Positions 15,984 to 26,228 of a stretch of 64,000 bases of DNA are shown piece by piece. Position 1 is the first letter of the stretch, and each line of letters begins with the position of its first letter. The stretch lies in assembly GCA_025998955.1 (NCBI GenBank), contig AP024676.1, positions 3,472,001 to 3,536,000 on the forward strand, given 5' to 3'. The notes under the pieces are model-generated. The model did not search any database, was not told the origin of the DNA, and saw only the letters and a list, made by a program, of their open reading frames with translations. Position numbers and translations under genes: made by a program. The stretch is from Candidatus Roseilinea sp. (GTDB taxonomy: Bacteria; Chloroflexota; Anaerolineae; J036; Brachytrichaceae).

Positions 15984-18383
15984 TCATTCCACCTGAATCA
16001 CCACGTCGTCAACCGCCGCCTCGACCACGCTCGGCCTGCTGAGGTCGGCGGCCTCGATCAGCACGTAGATGGTTTGCCCGGCAAAGGCGTTGAGATTGAT
16101 GTTGAGCTGAGTCCAGGCCGCCGCATCGTAGTGTGTTGCGCCCAACTCCTCGAATACCGTTGCCGTCGTGTTGCCGACGATCTTGATGCGCAGAAAGTCG
16201 TCGGCGGATGAGTTGGCCGTGTGCGCCAAGTAATAGCTCAGCTTGAGCGTGAGGTTTTGACCGGCGACTAGCGTCGGCAACGCGATGGCCGGCGACCGAA
16301 CCGACGTGACGCCACCGTCCACGTCGTGCTGGCCGACGGCTGTTCCGGCGAGCGGGCCGGTGACCAGGTCGAACGCGCCGCTCGCCGCGCCCAACTGCAT
16401 CGCCCACCGACTGTAGGCCGTCGCCTGTGGCCTGCCGCGCTCCCATTGGCCGCTCACAGCGCGATCGGTGCGCGCGGGATTGACCCGCCACCCTTTGTCC
16501 GTCGCGAAGTCGTCGGCGAAGATGGTGTTGCCGGGCGTGGGTGTGCGGGTTGGTGTGGACGTGGGTGTCGCCGGCGTCGGCGTTGAAGTTGAGGTCGGTG
16601 TGAGGGATGGTGTCGGTGGTGTCGGTGGTGTGGCAGTAAGTGTCGGCGTCGGCGTGACCGGCCCTTCAATGGTGAGGAACGTCGCGCCGACCGGCCCCCA
16701 GTTGCCCTGCGCATCTCGGCCCTGCACGTAGACGATATGCCTGCCCGCTGCTAAACCGGTAGTGTTGATCGTGGCGACGACGCGCTCGCTCACACTGTTG
16801 AACGCGCCGTCGCCGGCGGTCATCGGGATGAACGTCGCGCCCGCTTGCCACGGTGGTGTGTCAATCGTGTAGCGCGCGTCGGCGATCGCATGCGCCGGCT
16901 TCAACCCTTGTTTCATCCGCCCATCGTCCACCGTTGCGCTCAGTTGCACGGGTGCGCCAGGCGTAACCGATGCAGGCGAGGCTGTAAGCAGGATCGTTTC
17001 TGGGCCGGAGGGCAATAGGTATGGCGCGCGTGCCACCTTAGCCGCGTACAGCAACGCGCGCAGGTTGCCTTCGTAGATGCCGCGCTCGAACGAGGCACAA
17101 TTCTGGAAGAACGACGTGCCCAGCTCGAAGGTGAACGCGGCGACGCCCAATTCGCCATACGCGAAGTCGTCCGACACACCATCGTGCAGATACAGGCCAC
17201 TGCCTTGGCGCGGGTCGTAGCCGTTGTAATAGGCCATGCGGTCGCCCAGCGCGAGGAAGCCATCGTTGTTGGCAGGCGTCGCACCATTGGCATACGGCCA
17301 CAGCACTAGCTGCCCGTAGCTGTGGAGGTCAATCATCACGCCCGACGTAGTGAGCGGCGCACCGGCGTTCAGGGGCGGCTCACGGTTGTCGGCGAATTGG
17401 GCGCGCAGGTAGTTCTGAATGGCTTGCGTCTCCGGCTCCGATGAAGCGCTCGGCCCGCGATACACGATGCTGCACGGGTTGTCCGAGCCGCAACTGCCAC
17501 CCTGGCACGTGTTCCACAAAAAGCTGAAGTTGCGGTTGAGGTCAACACCGCGCGTGTTGGTGTTGCTGCAAAACAGGTTGTCGGTGTTCTTGCGCCACGG
17601 CAGGCCGGCTTCGGCCTGCTTGCGCCCGTCGGGGTTAGCCTGTAGAAGCAGGTGCACCTCCTGATGGTCGAGCATCCACGTCACGTCCGGGTCGAGCCCG
17701 TAGTTGGCGACGAGATGCTCGGCGAAGCGCATCGCCAGTTCGGGCGGGGTGTATTCGCGCGCGTGCAGCCCGCTCATGATGAACAGCTTCGGCTTCGAGC
17801 CGGCAATGGCGCGATTGGTCAGCCTCAACACCATCAGGTCGTATCCGCGCGCGGGGTTCTGCGTCTTCTCCCAACTGTCACCGATGTCAATCCACTCGGC
17901 CAGGTTGGGGTGCTGCGTGACGATTTGCCGGGCCGCGTCGAACGTCTCTTCGACCGTGCGATAGCAGGCGTAGCCGGGGATGCGGTTGACGCCAACTTCG
18001 CCGCCGCGAAACTCGCGCGCTTGCGCCATCAATGCCTCATCAATTATCACGCGCAAGCCCAGCTCTTCCAGCTCGATCTTCTGCGCAGGGGTGATTTCCA
18101 GCACGACGTAGCTCTCATCCAGGTTGACCTCGGTCTCGTTCAGATCGGTGTACTCGCCCAGCGCGTCGAGCATGTTGCGGTCGCTGAAGTAGGCGCGGAC
18201 GTAGAGTAGGTCGTCCGGCGCCGAGAGGACGATAGGGAGGTAGGCCCATGGGAGCCCCGGCGCGACCGTCGGTTCGGCGGGTTGAGCCGGCACAGGCGGT
18301 CCGGCGAGCCGGTGGCCGGTGATGAGAAGGCTGCACAAGCACGTGGCGATGGCGACCGGTGCGTGAGCGAGGCGACGGTCCAT
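15984..18383 (-). CDS. Secreted M14 zinc carboxypeptidase with Thr/Pro linker and C-terminal beta domain
   Basis: This 799-residue protein has an N-terminal signal-like segment and then a YLPIVLS motif near residue 50. The M14 domain (about 150-470) has MSGLHAREYTPPE (zinc His and Glu), NPDG, GVDLNRNF, MIDLHSYGQ (third zinc ligand His) and FTFELGTSFF with the catalytic Glu. A bacterial Ig-like domain follows (about 480-590), then a TPTPT-rich linker and a C-terminal jelly-roll-like domain ending in VDDVVIQVE. It is an extracellular peptidase likely feeding on peptides; the linker style is common in Chloroflexota secreted proteins. It ends 4 nt before the lgt-like start, so the two genes are probably co-transcribed. 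Confidence 0.9.
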   Translation of the reverse strand: MDRRLAHAPVAIATCLCSLLITGHRLAGPPVPAQPAEPTVAPGLPWAYLPIVLSAPDDLLYVRAYFSDRNMLDALGEYTDLNETEVNLDESYVVLEITPAQKIELEELGLRVIIDEALMAQAREFRGGEVGVNRIPGYACYRTVEETFDAARQIVTQHPNLAEWIDIGDSWEKTQNPARGYDLMVLRLTNRAIAGSKPKLFIMSGLHAREYTPPELAMRFAEHLVANYGLDPDVTWMLDHQEVHLLLQANPDGRKQAEAGLPWRKNTDNLFCSNTNTRGVDLNRNFSFLWNTCQGGSCGSDNPCSIVYRGPSASSEPETQAIQNYLRAQFADNREPPLNAGAPLTTSGVMIDLHSYGQLVLWPYANGATPANNDGFLALGDRMAYYNGYDPRQGSGLYLHDGVSDDFAYGELGVAAFTFELGTSFFQNCASFERGIYEGNLRALLYAAKVARAPYLLPSGPETILLTASPASVTPGAPVQLSATVDDGRMKQGLKPAHAIADARYTIDTPPWQAGATFIPMTAGDGAFNSVSERVVATINTTGLAAGRHIVYVQGRDAQGNWGPVGATFLTIEGPVTPTPTLTATPPTPPTPSLTPTSTSTPTPATPTSTPTRTPTPGNTIFADDFATDKGWRVNPARTDRAVSGQWERGRPQATAYSRWAMQLGAASGAFDLVTGPLAGTAVGQHDVDGGVTSVRSPAIALPTLVAGQNLTLKLSYYLAHTANSSADDFLRIKIVGNTTATVFEELGATHYDAAAWTQLNINLNAFAGQTIYVLIEAADLSRPSVVEAAVDDVVIQVE

Positions 18384-18417
18384 GTGTCTTCGAGATTATC
18401 GCCGACGGCTGACTAAC

Positions 18418-18564
18418 GGGTGCATTTCAAAAATAGGGGAACGCGGATTGGCTAGCAAGCGGTATTCGCTTCAGTCGCGCCGGGATAAATTCAGCGCTGA
18501 GCATACGGGCAAGCCGCGCATCCCGCTCCCTTTCAGCCCAAGCGTTTACGCCGGGGCGGGTCTG
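18418..18564 (+). repeat. Dispersed 147-bp repeat, copy B
   Basis: It begins GGGTGCATTTCAAAAATAGG and ends GCCGGGGCGGGTCTG. It aligns along its length with the reverse complement of 8718-8864, with a few substitutions and short indels. Both copies are intergenic. The first 11 bases recur at 6656-6666 in reverse complement. Confidence 0.8.
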
Positions 18565-18605
18565 ATGGGTGTATTCGCGCGCGGGAGCAAAAATTACAAC
18601 GGTGG

Positions 18606-18627
18606 GGCGCGGACTCCGTTCCGCGCC
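18606..18627 (-). terminator. Intrinsic terminator, minus strand
   Basis: GGCGCGGA and TCCGCGCC form a perfect 8-bp GC-rich stem with a 6-nt loop. Read leftwards, the hairpin is followed 13 nt later by a TTTTT run. It begins at the stop codon of the small minus-strand frame at 18627-18749 and could end transcripts from the methyltransferase gene. Confidence 0.55.
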
Positions 18628-18749
18628 TATTGGACTTCGAGCGCGCGGGCCAGGCGCGTGTTGATGAGATCGAGCGTAGGGACAAACAGTTGTGTGACAT
18701 CCTGTTCGACATGCTCGAACACAGCGGGAATGAGCAACGCTATCCCCAT
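18627..18749 (-). CDS. Small hypothetical protein (40 aa) or gene remnant
   Basis: A 40-codon frame starts at ATG 18749 with GGAGGGG eight bases upstream. It encodes a hydrophobic start (MGIALLIPAVFEHVEQDV) and an amphipathic helix-like end (LDLINTRLARALEVQ). The stop coincides with the base of an intrinsic terminator, which suggests a real transcript end. Upstream, the same frame shows more protein-like hydrophobic sequence (PPQSLGIGSAAMAGIATLVG) before an in-frame stop, so it may instead be the tail of a decayed membrane-protein gene. It lies directly downstream of the methyltransferase gene on the same strand. No family is recognised. Confidence 0.35.
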   Translation of the reverse strand: MGIALLIPAVFEHVEQDVTQLFVPTLDLINTRLARALEVQ

Positions 18750-18873
18750 CGAGACATCCCCTCCGCATTGGCCCGCTTACCCGACAAGGGTGGCTATCCC
18801 GGCCATAGCCGCGCTTCCGATACCCAAGGATTGCGGAGGTGTGAGCCGAGGGCTGCCCTAAGGCTGATTGGGT

Positions 18874-19584
18874 TCAACCCTTGACGAAGTCGCCGACGAT
18901 GTGAACGGCGCGCTCATCTGCGACGAACCGCTCGACAAATGCGCTCAAGCGAAATGCCACTTCGCCGAAGGCGAGATAAGTGGGGTCGTGAATCGTCTCC
19001 AGCGCGCAGACGCGCAGGCCGGCGTCGTCGGCTAACTTGCGCAGTGCGCGCAAGGTGTTCGCCCGGTAGGTCACGGGAAAGGTGTCCGTGCTCCCACGTC
19101 CATACAGCATGCGCACGAGCGGCGCCTGTGCCAACTTGGGCGTCAGCCGGTTGAGCAAGGTGACGTAGTTCGCGGCGTTCGGCGTCAAGAAGATGAAGTG
19201 GCCGGCCGGCTTGATCACTCGACTGATCTCGGCGAACATGCGATCCGGTCGGGCAGCATGCTCGATTACCCACGAACACACGATCAGATCGAACGATCCC
19301 GATCGGAAGGGAAGTGCATCTACGTCGCTCAGGATGTGATGCATGGAGCGAACACGATTGCAACGCAGCGAGGGCAAATCGCGGTCTGCACCAATCAGCC
19401 TCCCAACCTGTGCGCCGAGTAACTCCATCACGCCCCCCGCACCGCAACCCAGATCGAGCACGACCGCGTCGCTGGTCGCATACCGGCGGACGAATGACTC
19501 GTAGACCTCCCCGCTGGTGCGCCAGCCGGGGCACATGGCGCGGTAGCGTTCGCGATACCGGTTCTGCTTGTCCAGCGAAAGCAT
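18874..19584 (-). CDS. Class I SAM-dependent methyltransferase
   Basis: This 236-residue protein has the class I motifs VVLDLGCGAGGVMELLG (motif I), LIGADRD (acidic residue after strand 2), SDVDALPFRSGSFDLIVCSWVIEHA (motifs II-III) and the HFIFLTPNAANY segment after the PAG turn. It most resembles Methyltransf_11/UbiE-like enzymes that act on small molecules or lipids. The RMLYGRGSTDTFPVTYRANT insertion before the last strands is seen in some glycan or quinone methyltransferases, but the substrate cannot be named. It diverges from the Nudix gene by 54 nt. Confidence 0.8.
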   Translation of the reverse strand: MLSLDKQNRYRERYRAMCPGWRTSGEVYESFVRRYATSDAVVLDLGCGAGGVMELLGAQVGRLIGADRDLPSLRCNRVRSMHHILSDVDALPFRSGSFDLIVCSWVIEHAARPDRMFAEISRVIKPAGHFIFLTPNAANYVTLLNRLTPKLAQAPLVRMLYGRGSTDTFPVTYRANTLRALRKLADDAGLRVCALETIHDPTYLAFGEVAFRLSAFVERFVADERAVHIVGDFVKG

Positions 19585-19638
19585 CGTTCGCAGCGTAGCA
19601 TATCTCGGCCCCTCTGTAGTCGCGTATCATGGCGCGCC

Positions 19639-20127
19639 ATGACACAATCCTCTTCGATCCTCTACGATTGGACCGGCGCACTGCTGGATCGGCCTCCCGA
19701 CCGCATCCAGTATGGCGCTTCGGCCTTCATCTTGAACGAACAAGGTCATCTGCTGTTGCAGTTGCGCTGCGACAACCGGCACTGGGCGATGCCGGGCGGG
19801 CGTCAGGACGTCGGCGAAAGCATCACACAGACGTGCGTGCGCGAGGTATGGGAAGAAACCGGCCTACATGTGCGGGTCAAGCGATTGATCGGCATCTACA
19901 CCGATCCGACTCAGTTCCTCGTTGCCCGCTATCCGAGCGGCGAAGTGGTGCAGATTTGCAACGTGTGCTTCGAATGCGAAATCGTCGGTGGGCAAATCGC
20001 GCTCTCTGACGAGAGCGCAGACATCGGCTTTTACCCGTTGGATGCGTTGCCGGAGCCACTGCTCCTCACACACAAAATTCGCATTCAGGATGCATTGGCC
20101 TATGCGCCATCCCCCTTCGTTCGCTGA
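19639..20127 (+). CDS. Nudix hydrolase
   Basis: This 162-residue protein contains a full Nudix box, GRQDVGESITQTCVREVWEETGL, shown by Gly, the spaced Glu and the REVWEETGL end. The surrounding FILNEQGHLLLQLRCDNRHWAMPGG and the IGIYTDPTQF strand fit the Nudix fold. These enzymes hydrolyse nucleoside diphosphates linked to another group; the closest style is the ADP-ribose or dNTP-type housecleaning group, but the substrate cannot be set. It lies just upstream of the rRNA operon with its own start at 19639, separated by about 160 nt from the rRNA promoter. Confidence 0.9.
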   Translation: MTQSSSILYDWTGALLDRPPDRIQYGASAFILNEQGHLLLQLRCDNRHWAMPGGRQDVGESITQTCVREVWEETGLHVRVKRLIGIYTDPTQFLVARYPSGEVVQICNVCFECEIVGGQIALSDESADIGFYPLDALPEPLLLTHKIRIQDALAYAPSPFVR

Positions 20128-20288
20128 GCGTCGAAGCGCGGAATATCGCAATTTCCTTTCAATTCCCCCTTGATTTTCTCGGCAAGATTGTGATACGATT
20201 TGTTCCCGCGGATGCACCGGATGCGCAACTGCGCCGCGGCAATACCCTCGAATAACGCTAGAGTTTCATCAGAAATCGAAAAGGGGTA

Positions 20289-20317
20289 TTGACAAGCCGA
20301 CGGTGGAGTAGTAGTAT
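20289..20317 (+). promoter_or_regulatory. Main rRNA promoter
   Basis: A perfect -35 TTGACA (20289-20294), a 17-nt spacer and a -10 TAGTAT (20312-20317) are followed by a GC-rich discriminator, TCACGGG. It lies about 115 nt before the 16S start. This is the strongest sigma-70-like promoter visible in the window, as expected for an rRNA operon. Confidence 0.75.
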
Positions 20318-20345
20318 TCACGGGCTCAAAAACAAGGCACCTTAA

Positions 20346-20367
20346 CAACTAAAGAGTGGCAAAGAGA
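20346..20367 (+). other. Pre-16S processing stem, 5' strand
   Basis: This 22-nt sequence is complementary, with one mismatch-like position, to 21982-22003 just beyond the 16S 3' end. The two would pair to form the long stem cleaved by RNase III during 16S maturation. Key core: CTAAAGAGTGGCAAAGA. Confidence 0.75.
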
Positions 20368-20430
20368 TTCGAGAACAGTAGCGAGTTCGGGTCTATCCGT
20401 TGAAACTTCGTAGCCGCTAGGCTACAGAAC

Positions 20431-21914
<1,484 letters not shown>

Positions 21915-21981
21915 ACTAGGGAATTTCCCTAAATCTAATGCGACCTCTACGGTGTAGGTCGCGACCGGACTCGGTCCTCAG

Positions 21982-22003
21982 TTTCTTTGCCACTTTTTAG
22001 TTG
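21982..22003 (+). other. Pre-16S processing stem, 3' strand
   Basis: This strand contains TTTGCCACTTTTTAGTTG and pairs with the leader strand at 20346-20367 across the whole 16S gene. Such long-range stems are RNase III substrates. Confidence 0.75.
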
Positions 22004-22033
22004 CTGAGGCACGGATGTGCAGCAGCAGCAAGA

Positions 22034-22107
22034 GGGCGATTAGCTCAGTTGGTTAGAGCATCCCTCTGATAAGGGGAAGGTCTCAAGTTCGAGTCTTGAA
22101 TCGCCCA
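22034..22107 (+). tRNA. tRNA-Ile (anticodon GAT)
   Basis: Acceptor arms GGGCGAT and ATCGCCC pair perfectly. The D-arm is GCTCAGTTGGTTAGAGC, the anticodon loop CTGATAA gives GAT, and the T-arm holds GTTCGAGTC. The CCA end is not encoded. It sits in the 16S-23S spacer, the usual place for this tRNA. Confidence 0.95.
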
Positions 22108-22147
22108 CTTCACTTCGGGTGATTCGGACCGAGTCCCTCGAAGCAGC

Positions 22148-22220
22148 GGGGACTTAGCTCAGCTGGGAGAGCATCCGCTTTGCAAGCGGGGGGTCAGGGG
22201 TTCGAATCCCCTAGTCTCCA
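22148..22220 (+). tRNA. tRNA-Ala (anticodon TGC)
   Basis: Acceptor arms GGGGACT and AGTCTCC pair with one G-U. The D-arm is GCTCAGCTGGGAGAGC, the anticodon loop TTTGCAA gives TGC, and the T-arm has GGTTCGAATCC. CCA is not encoded. It follows tRNA-Ile by 40 nt in the rRNA spacer. Confidence 0.95.
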
Positions 22221-22284
22221 CAGTCGGCGGTTAGAGACTGGCGATCGAGCCGGTCGTCAGTCTCCAGTCTCCGACTGGAAGCGG

Positions 22285-22308
22285 CACTTTAAAAACTGAA
22301 TAGGACGC
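22285..22308 (+). other. Pre-23S processing stem, 5' strand
   Basis: CACTTTAAAAACTGAATAGG and the next four bases are the reverse complement of 26002-26025 apart from one G-U-type position. Pairing would enclose the whole 23S transcript for RNase III cleavage. Confidence 0.8.
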
Positions 22309-22880
22309 GCAAGCGCGTGAGAACAACGCGCGAGCGAAGCATGATGTAGAGCAATGGAGCGATGAACAATCGCCCAATGCGGGAGATTCAATTTCTCCGC
22401 CTCATGTGAGAGCAAGCTACTAAGGGTGCACGGTGGATGCCTTGGCGCCAAATGCCGATGAAGGACGCGAATCACTGCGATAAGCCTCGGGGAGCCGTGA
22501 TTAGGCGCTATTATCCGGGGATGTCCGAATGGGGAAACCCGCTCAGCGAAGAGCTGAGCACCTCACACTGAATCCATAGGTGTGATGGAGGGAACCGCCC
22601 GAACTGAAACATCTAAGTAGGGCGAGGAAAAGAGAGTATTCCGAAAGTAGTGGCGAGCGAAATCGGAACAGCCCAAACCAGCCGGCTTGCCGGTTGGGGT
22701 TGTAGGACCTCAATGTAGGACCGCGTAGCCTAGTCGAACTGTTCAGGAAAGTCAGACCAGAGAGGGTGATAGTCCCGTAGACGAAAGGTGAAACGGCCGA
22801 GAGGGATCCTGAGTAGCACCGTACACGCTAACACGGTGTGAATCCGCGGAGCCCACTCCGCAAGGCTAAATACATTTGGC

Positions 22881-22915
<35 letters not shown>

Positions 22916-24359
22916 GGAAGCACCCCCACAAGGGGAGTAGCAGAACCTGAAACCGTGCACTTACAAGCAGTCGGAGGGCTATACCGTTTTACGGGATGCC
23001 TGACGGCGTGCCTCTTGGAGAATGAATCGGCGAGTTAATGTCTGTCGCAAGGTTAAGGCAGTGACAGCCGGAGCCGTAGGGAAACCGAGTCTGAATAGGG
23101 CGTTCAGTGGCAGGCATTAGACCCGAAACGGGATGAGCTACTCATGGCCAGGGTGAAGCGAGAGTAACGTCTCGTGGAGGCCCGAACTCGTTAGGGCTGC
23201 AAAACTATGAGATGAGCTGTGAGTAGAGGTGATATGCCAATCGAATTCCGAGATAGCTGGTTCTCCCCGAAATAACTTTAGGGTTAGCCCTGATCGTTCA
23301 GTAGCGGAGGTAGAGCACTGAACGGGCTAGGGGCCGTAAGGCTACCAAACCCGATCAAACTCCGAATGCCGTTACTCCACAGGTCAGGAGTCGGGCTACG
23401 GGTGATGAGATTCGTGGCCGAGAGGGAAACAACCCAGACCGCCATCTAAGGCCCTCAAGTGCATGCTCAGTGGGAAACGATGTGGGACTGTTCAGACAGC
23501 CAGGAGGTTAGCTTAGAAGCAGCTATCCTTTAAAAAGTGCGTAATAGCTTACTGGTCAAACGGTCCTGCGCGGAAAATTTAGCGGGGCTAAGCATGCCGC
23601 CGAAGATACGGATCCGCAAGGATAGTAGGGGAGCGTTCTGCGAGCGTCGAAGCCGTACGGTGACGAGCGGTGGAGCGAGCAGAAGTGAGAATGCCGATAT
23701 GAGTAGCGCAAATCACGTGAGAACCGTGATCGCCGTATGCCTAAGGTTTCCGATGCAAGGTCAGTCCACATCGGGTTAGTCGGGCCTAAGCCGAGGCTGA
23801 AAAGCGTAGGTGATGGACAATCGGTCAACATTCCGATACCGGCATAGGGTGCGATGGAGTGACGCAGAGTGGTAGGCGAGCCAGACCGCTGGTAGTTCTG
23901 GTGCGAACGCCGTAGGGAGATGAGGTGGCCAGGCAAATCCGGTCGCTGATCCTGAAAGCGAAGCGGGTCCCCAAGCCTAAGTCGCCGAGCCAAGCTGCCC
24001 AGAAAACCTTCTAAGCACAACCCTATGTCGCCCGTACCGCAAACCGACACTGGTAGGCGAGGAGAGGATCCTCAGGCGAACGAGAGAACCCTCGTTAAGG
24101 AACTAGGCAAGATGTACCCGTAACTTAGGGAGAAGGGTAGCCTGCGGAGACGATGTCATTCGATGTTGTCTCTGTGGGTCGCAGATGAGAGGCTCTAGCG
24201 ACTGGTTAACTAAACCACAGGTCTCTGCGAAGTCGTAAGACGACGTATAGGGGCTGACACCTGCCCAGTGCCGGAAGGTTAAAGGGAGCGGTTAGCGCAA
24301 GCGAAGCTGCGAACTGAAGCCCCGGTGAACGGCGGCGGTAACTATAACCGTCCTAAGGT

Positions 24360-24989
24360 TCAAGCGCGAGCCTTAGTAAAACCGAACTATATGCGGGAAA
24401 CTCCTCAACAGCCGTTCAGTACTCACGAGCATCCGCTCGACAGTCAAAAGCTGACGGACATGGGGACGATCCGCAGGAAAGGCTTCCTAGGAGAACCATG
24501 GAAGAATCCTCAGAGACTTTACGTTCGGTCTCGCGAACGAAGCTAGAGTCGCAATGGGTCGTAGGATTCGTTGACGGCGAGGGGTGTTTCTACGTGGGCA
24601 TCAATCCACATCCGGAGATGCGAACAGGATTCCAGGTCTTGCCTGAATTCACCGTCGTTCAACATGAACGCGATGTGCAAATCCTGTATGCGCTCAAAGC
24701 CTTCTTCGGATGCGGCGTGGTGCGACGAAACCACGATCAGCGCATGGCGTTTCGTGTAAGAGGGATTAAACAGCTGAAAGAGCGTGTGATCCCCTTCTTC
24801 GAGCGTCATCCGCTGAAGACCAAAAAGCGCATTGATTTCATGAGATTCCGTGAAATCGTGCGGCGAATGGAGCGTGGAGAACACCTGACGCCCGAAGGCA
24901 TCGAACGAATCCGCGCCATCGCGGCTCGGATGAACACACAGCGAGAAAGATAAAGTCCGGCTCCCCTGGAAACAGGGCGAGGTGAACCG
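24360..24989 (+). other. Group I self-splicing intron in 23S rRNA (site equivalent to E. coli 1931)
   Basis: The 5' exon ends CTAAGGT and the intron carries GCCTTAG at 24370-24376, giving a P1 helix of six Watson-Crick pairs plus the obligatory U-G pair at the splice site. The core shows TGCGGGAAACTCC (P4 region, about 24392-24404), TCAGAGACTTTACG (R element, 24510-24523), AGATAAAGTCC (S element, near 24948) and a CCCTG-GAAA-CAGGG hairpin (P9, 24964-24977). The last intron base is G (24989) and the 3' exon resumes AGCGAAATTCC. Counting from helix 69 places insertion after U1931. Published Thermotoga 23S introns use the same site. The subgroup is probably IB, inferred from the P4 sequence. Confidence 0.93.
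24498..24953 (+). CDS. LAGLIDADG homing endonuclease (single-motif), intron-encoded
   Basis: This 151-residue protein has one LAGLIDADG-type motif, WVVGFVDGEGCFYV (about residues 20-33), followed by the alpha-beta-beta fold with FTVVQHERDVQIL, FFGCGVVRR and FRVRGIKQLKERVIPFFERHPL. A single motif implies it acts as a homodimer. It would cut intron-less 23S genes to spread the intron. The ATG at 24498 has AGGAGA three bases upstream. The first codons encode the intron R element and the TAA stop lies within the S element, so protein and ribozyme sequences overlap at both ends. No in-frame stops are seen, so it looks intact. Confidence 0.92.
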   Translation: MEESSETLRSVSRTKLESQWVVGFVDGEGCFYVGINPHPEMRTGFQVLPEFTVVQHERDVQILYALKAFFGCGVVRRNHDQRMAFRVRGIKQLKERVIPFFERHPLKTKKRIDFMRFREIVRRMERGEHLTPEGIERIRAIAARMNTQRER

Positions 24990-25109
24990 AGCGAAATTCC
25001 TTGTCAGGTAAGTTCTGACCCGCACGAATGGTGTAACGACTGGAGCACTGTCTCAACGAGGGACTCGGCGAAATTGAACTAGTGGTGAAGATGCCATTTA
25101 CCCGCACCC

Positions 25110-25140
<31 letters not shown>

Positions 25141-25342
25141 CCCTGGCATTGCGCTAGGACTTCGTCTGTGTAGGATAGGTGGGAGGCTTTGAAGCTGGGG
25201 CGCTAGCCTCGGTGGAGCCGACGGTGAAATACCACCCTGATGGAGTTTTGGCCCTAACCCTGATCCGTCATCCGGATAGGAGACAGTGCCAGGCGGGCAG
25301 TTTGACTGGGGTGGTCGCCTCCTAAAAGGTAACGGAGGCGCC

Positions 25343-25373
<31 letters not shown>

Positions 25374-25483
25374 CCGTTGAGTGTAAAGGCACAAGGGAGC
25401 TTGACTGCAAGACAAACACGTCGAGCAGGGACGAAAGTCGGGCTTAGTGATCCCACGATGCTGAGTGGAAAGGTCGTGGCAAT

Positions 25484-25517
<34 letters not shown>

Positions 25518-25699
25518 GAGGCCCAAGCGTCCACAGCGACGGCCTCGCTCGGCACCTCGATGTCGGCTCGGCGCATCCTGGGGCTGGATAAGGTCCCAAG
25601 GGTCGGCCTGTTCGGCCGTTAAAGCGTTACGTGAGCTGGGTTCAAACCGTCGTGAGACAGGTTGGTCTCTATCCGGTGTGGGCGTAGGGGATTTGAGAG

Positions 25700-25734
<35 letters not shown>

Positions 25735-26001
25735 CACCGCTGGTGTGCCAGTTGTTCCGCCAGGAGCACCGCTGGGTAGCCATGTGCGGCAGGGATAACC
25801 GCTGAAAGCATCTAAGTGGGAAACCCGCCTCAAGATGAGATCCCCCTGAAGGTCGCGAGAAGACTACTCGCTTAATAGGTGAGAGGTGTAAGCGTTGCAA
25901 GACGTTTAGCCGACTCATACTAATGACCGTCTGGCTTGCTTCTCACATGATGCAGAGAAATCGAACTTCTCGCATGTGAGTTACGTCGTGCCCGCAACGC
26001 T

Positions 26002-26025
26002 GCGTCCTATTCAGTTTTTAGAGTG
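26002..26025 (+). other. Pre-23S processing stem, 3' strand
   Basis: This strand contains GCGTCCTATTCAGTTTTTAG and pairs with 22285-22308 to enclose the 23S rRNA. It lies between 23S and 5S. Confidence 0.8.
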
Positions 26026-26043
26026 TCGCTTTAATTAAGAAGA

Positions 26044-26168
26044 GTCTTTTGGTGATTCGAGCGACGAGGTCACACCCGGTCCCATCCCGAACCCGGAAGT
26101 TAAGCTCGTCAGCGCCGATGGTAGTGCGTGGGCGACCGCGCGCGAGAGTAGGTCATTGCCAGAAGACT
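26044..26168 (+). rRNA. 5S ribosomal RNA
   Basis: Helix I is formed by GTCTTTTGG and CCAGAAGAC. Conserved internal sequences are CCCATCCCGAACCCGGAAGT, AAGCTCGTCAGCGCCGATGGTAGT and GCGAGAGTAGGTCATTGCCA. The helix extends outwards as an AGAAGAGTC/GACTCTTCT stem that may serve in processing. AGAAGACTCTTCT followed by ACTTTTCT could act as a weak terminator. The ends are approximate. Confidence 0.93.
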
Positions 26169-26228
26169 CTTCTACTTTTCTATCGGTCGGTCAAGTCATT
26201 GAATCGGTAGGCCGGTCAGATCGTTGCG

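Larger units (their letters stand above)
18384..18873. other. Intergenic region with dispersed repeat, terminator and small reading frame
   Basis: These 490 bases contain dispersed repeat copy B (18418-18564), a short motif shared with the 63-kb element (about 18582-18612), a hairpin terminator (18606-18627) and a 40-codon minus-strand reading frame (18627-18749). Between 18750 and 18873 the same minus-strand frame reads hydrophobic, protein-like sequence with an in-frame stop, as in a decayed gene. Confidence 0.5.
20128..20430 (+). promoter_or_regulatory. rRNA operon upstream and leader region
   Basis: This gene-free stretch holds a possible upstream promoter (TTGATT at 20170-20175, 18-nt spacer, TACGAT at 20194-20199) and the strong promoter at 20289-20317. 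The leader also carries one strand of the pre-16S processing stem at 20346-20367. A CTTAACAACT sequence near 20341 could be a boxA-like antitermination site, but the match is loose. Confidence 0.5.

Noticed and set aside
26169-26228. PreQ1 riboswitch before the queuosine-precursor transporter
   Set aside because: The gap is only 60 nt and lacks the H-type pseudoknot pattern and A-rich tail expected for preQ1 aptamers.
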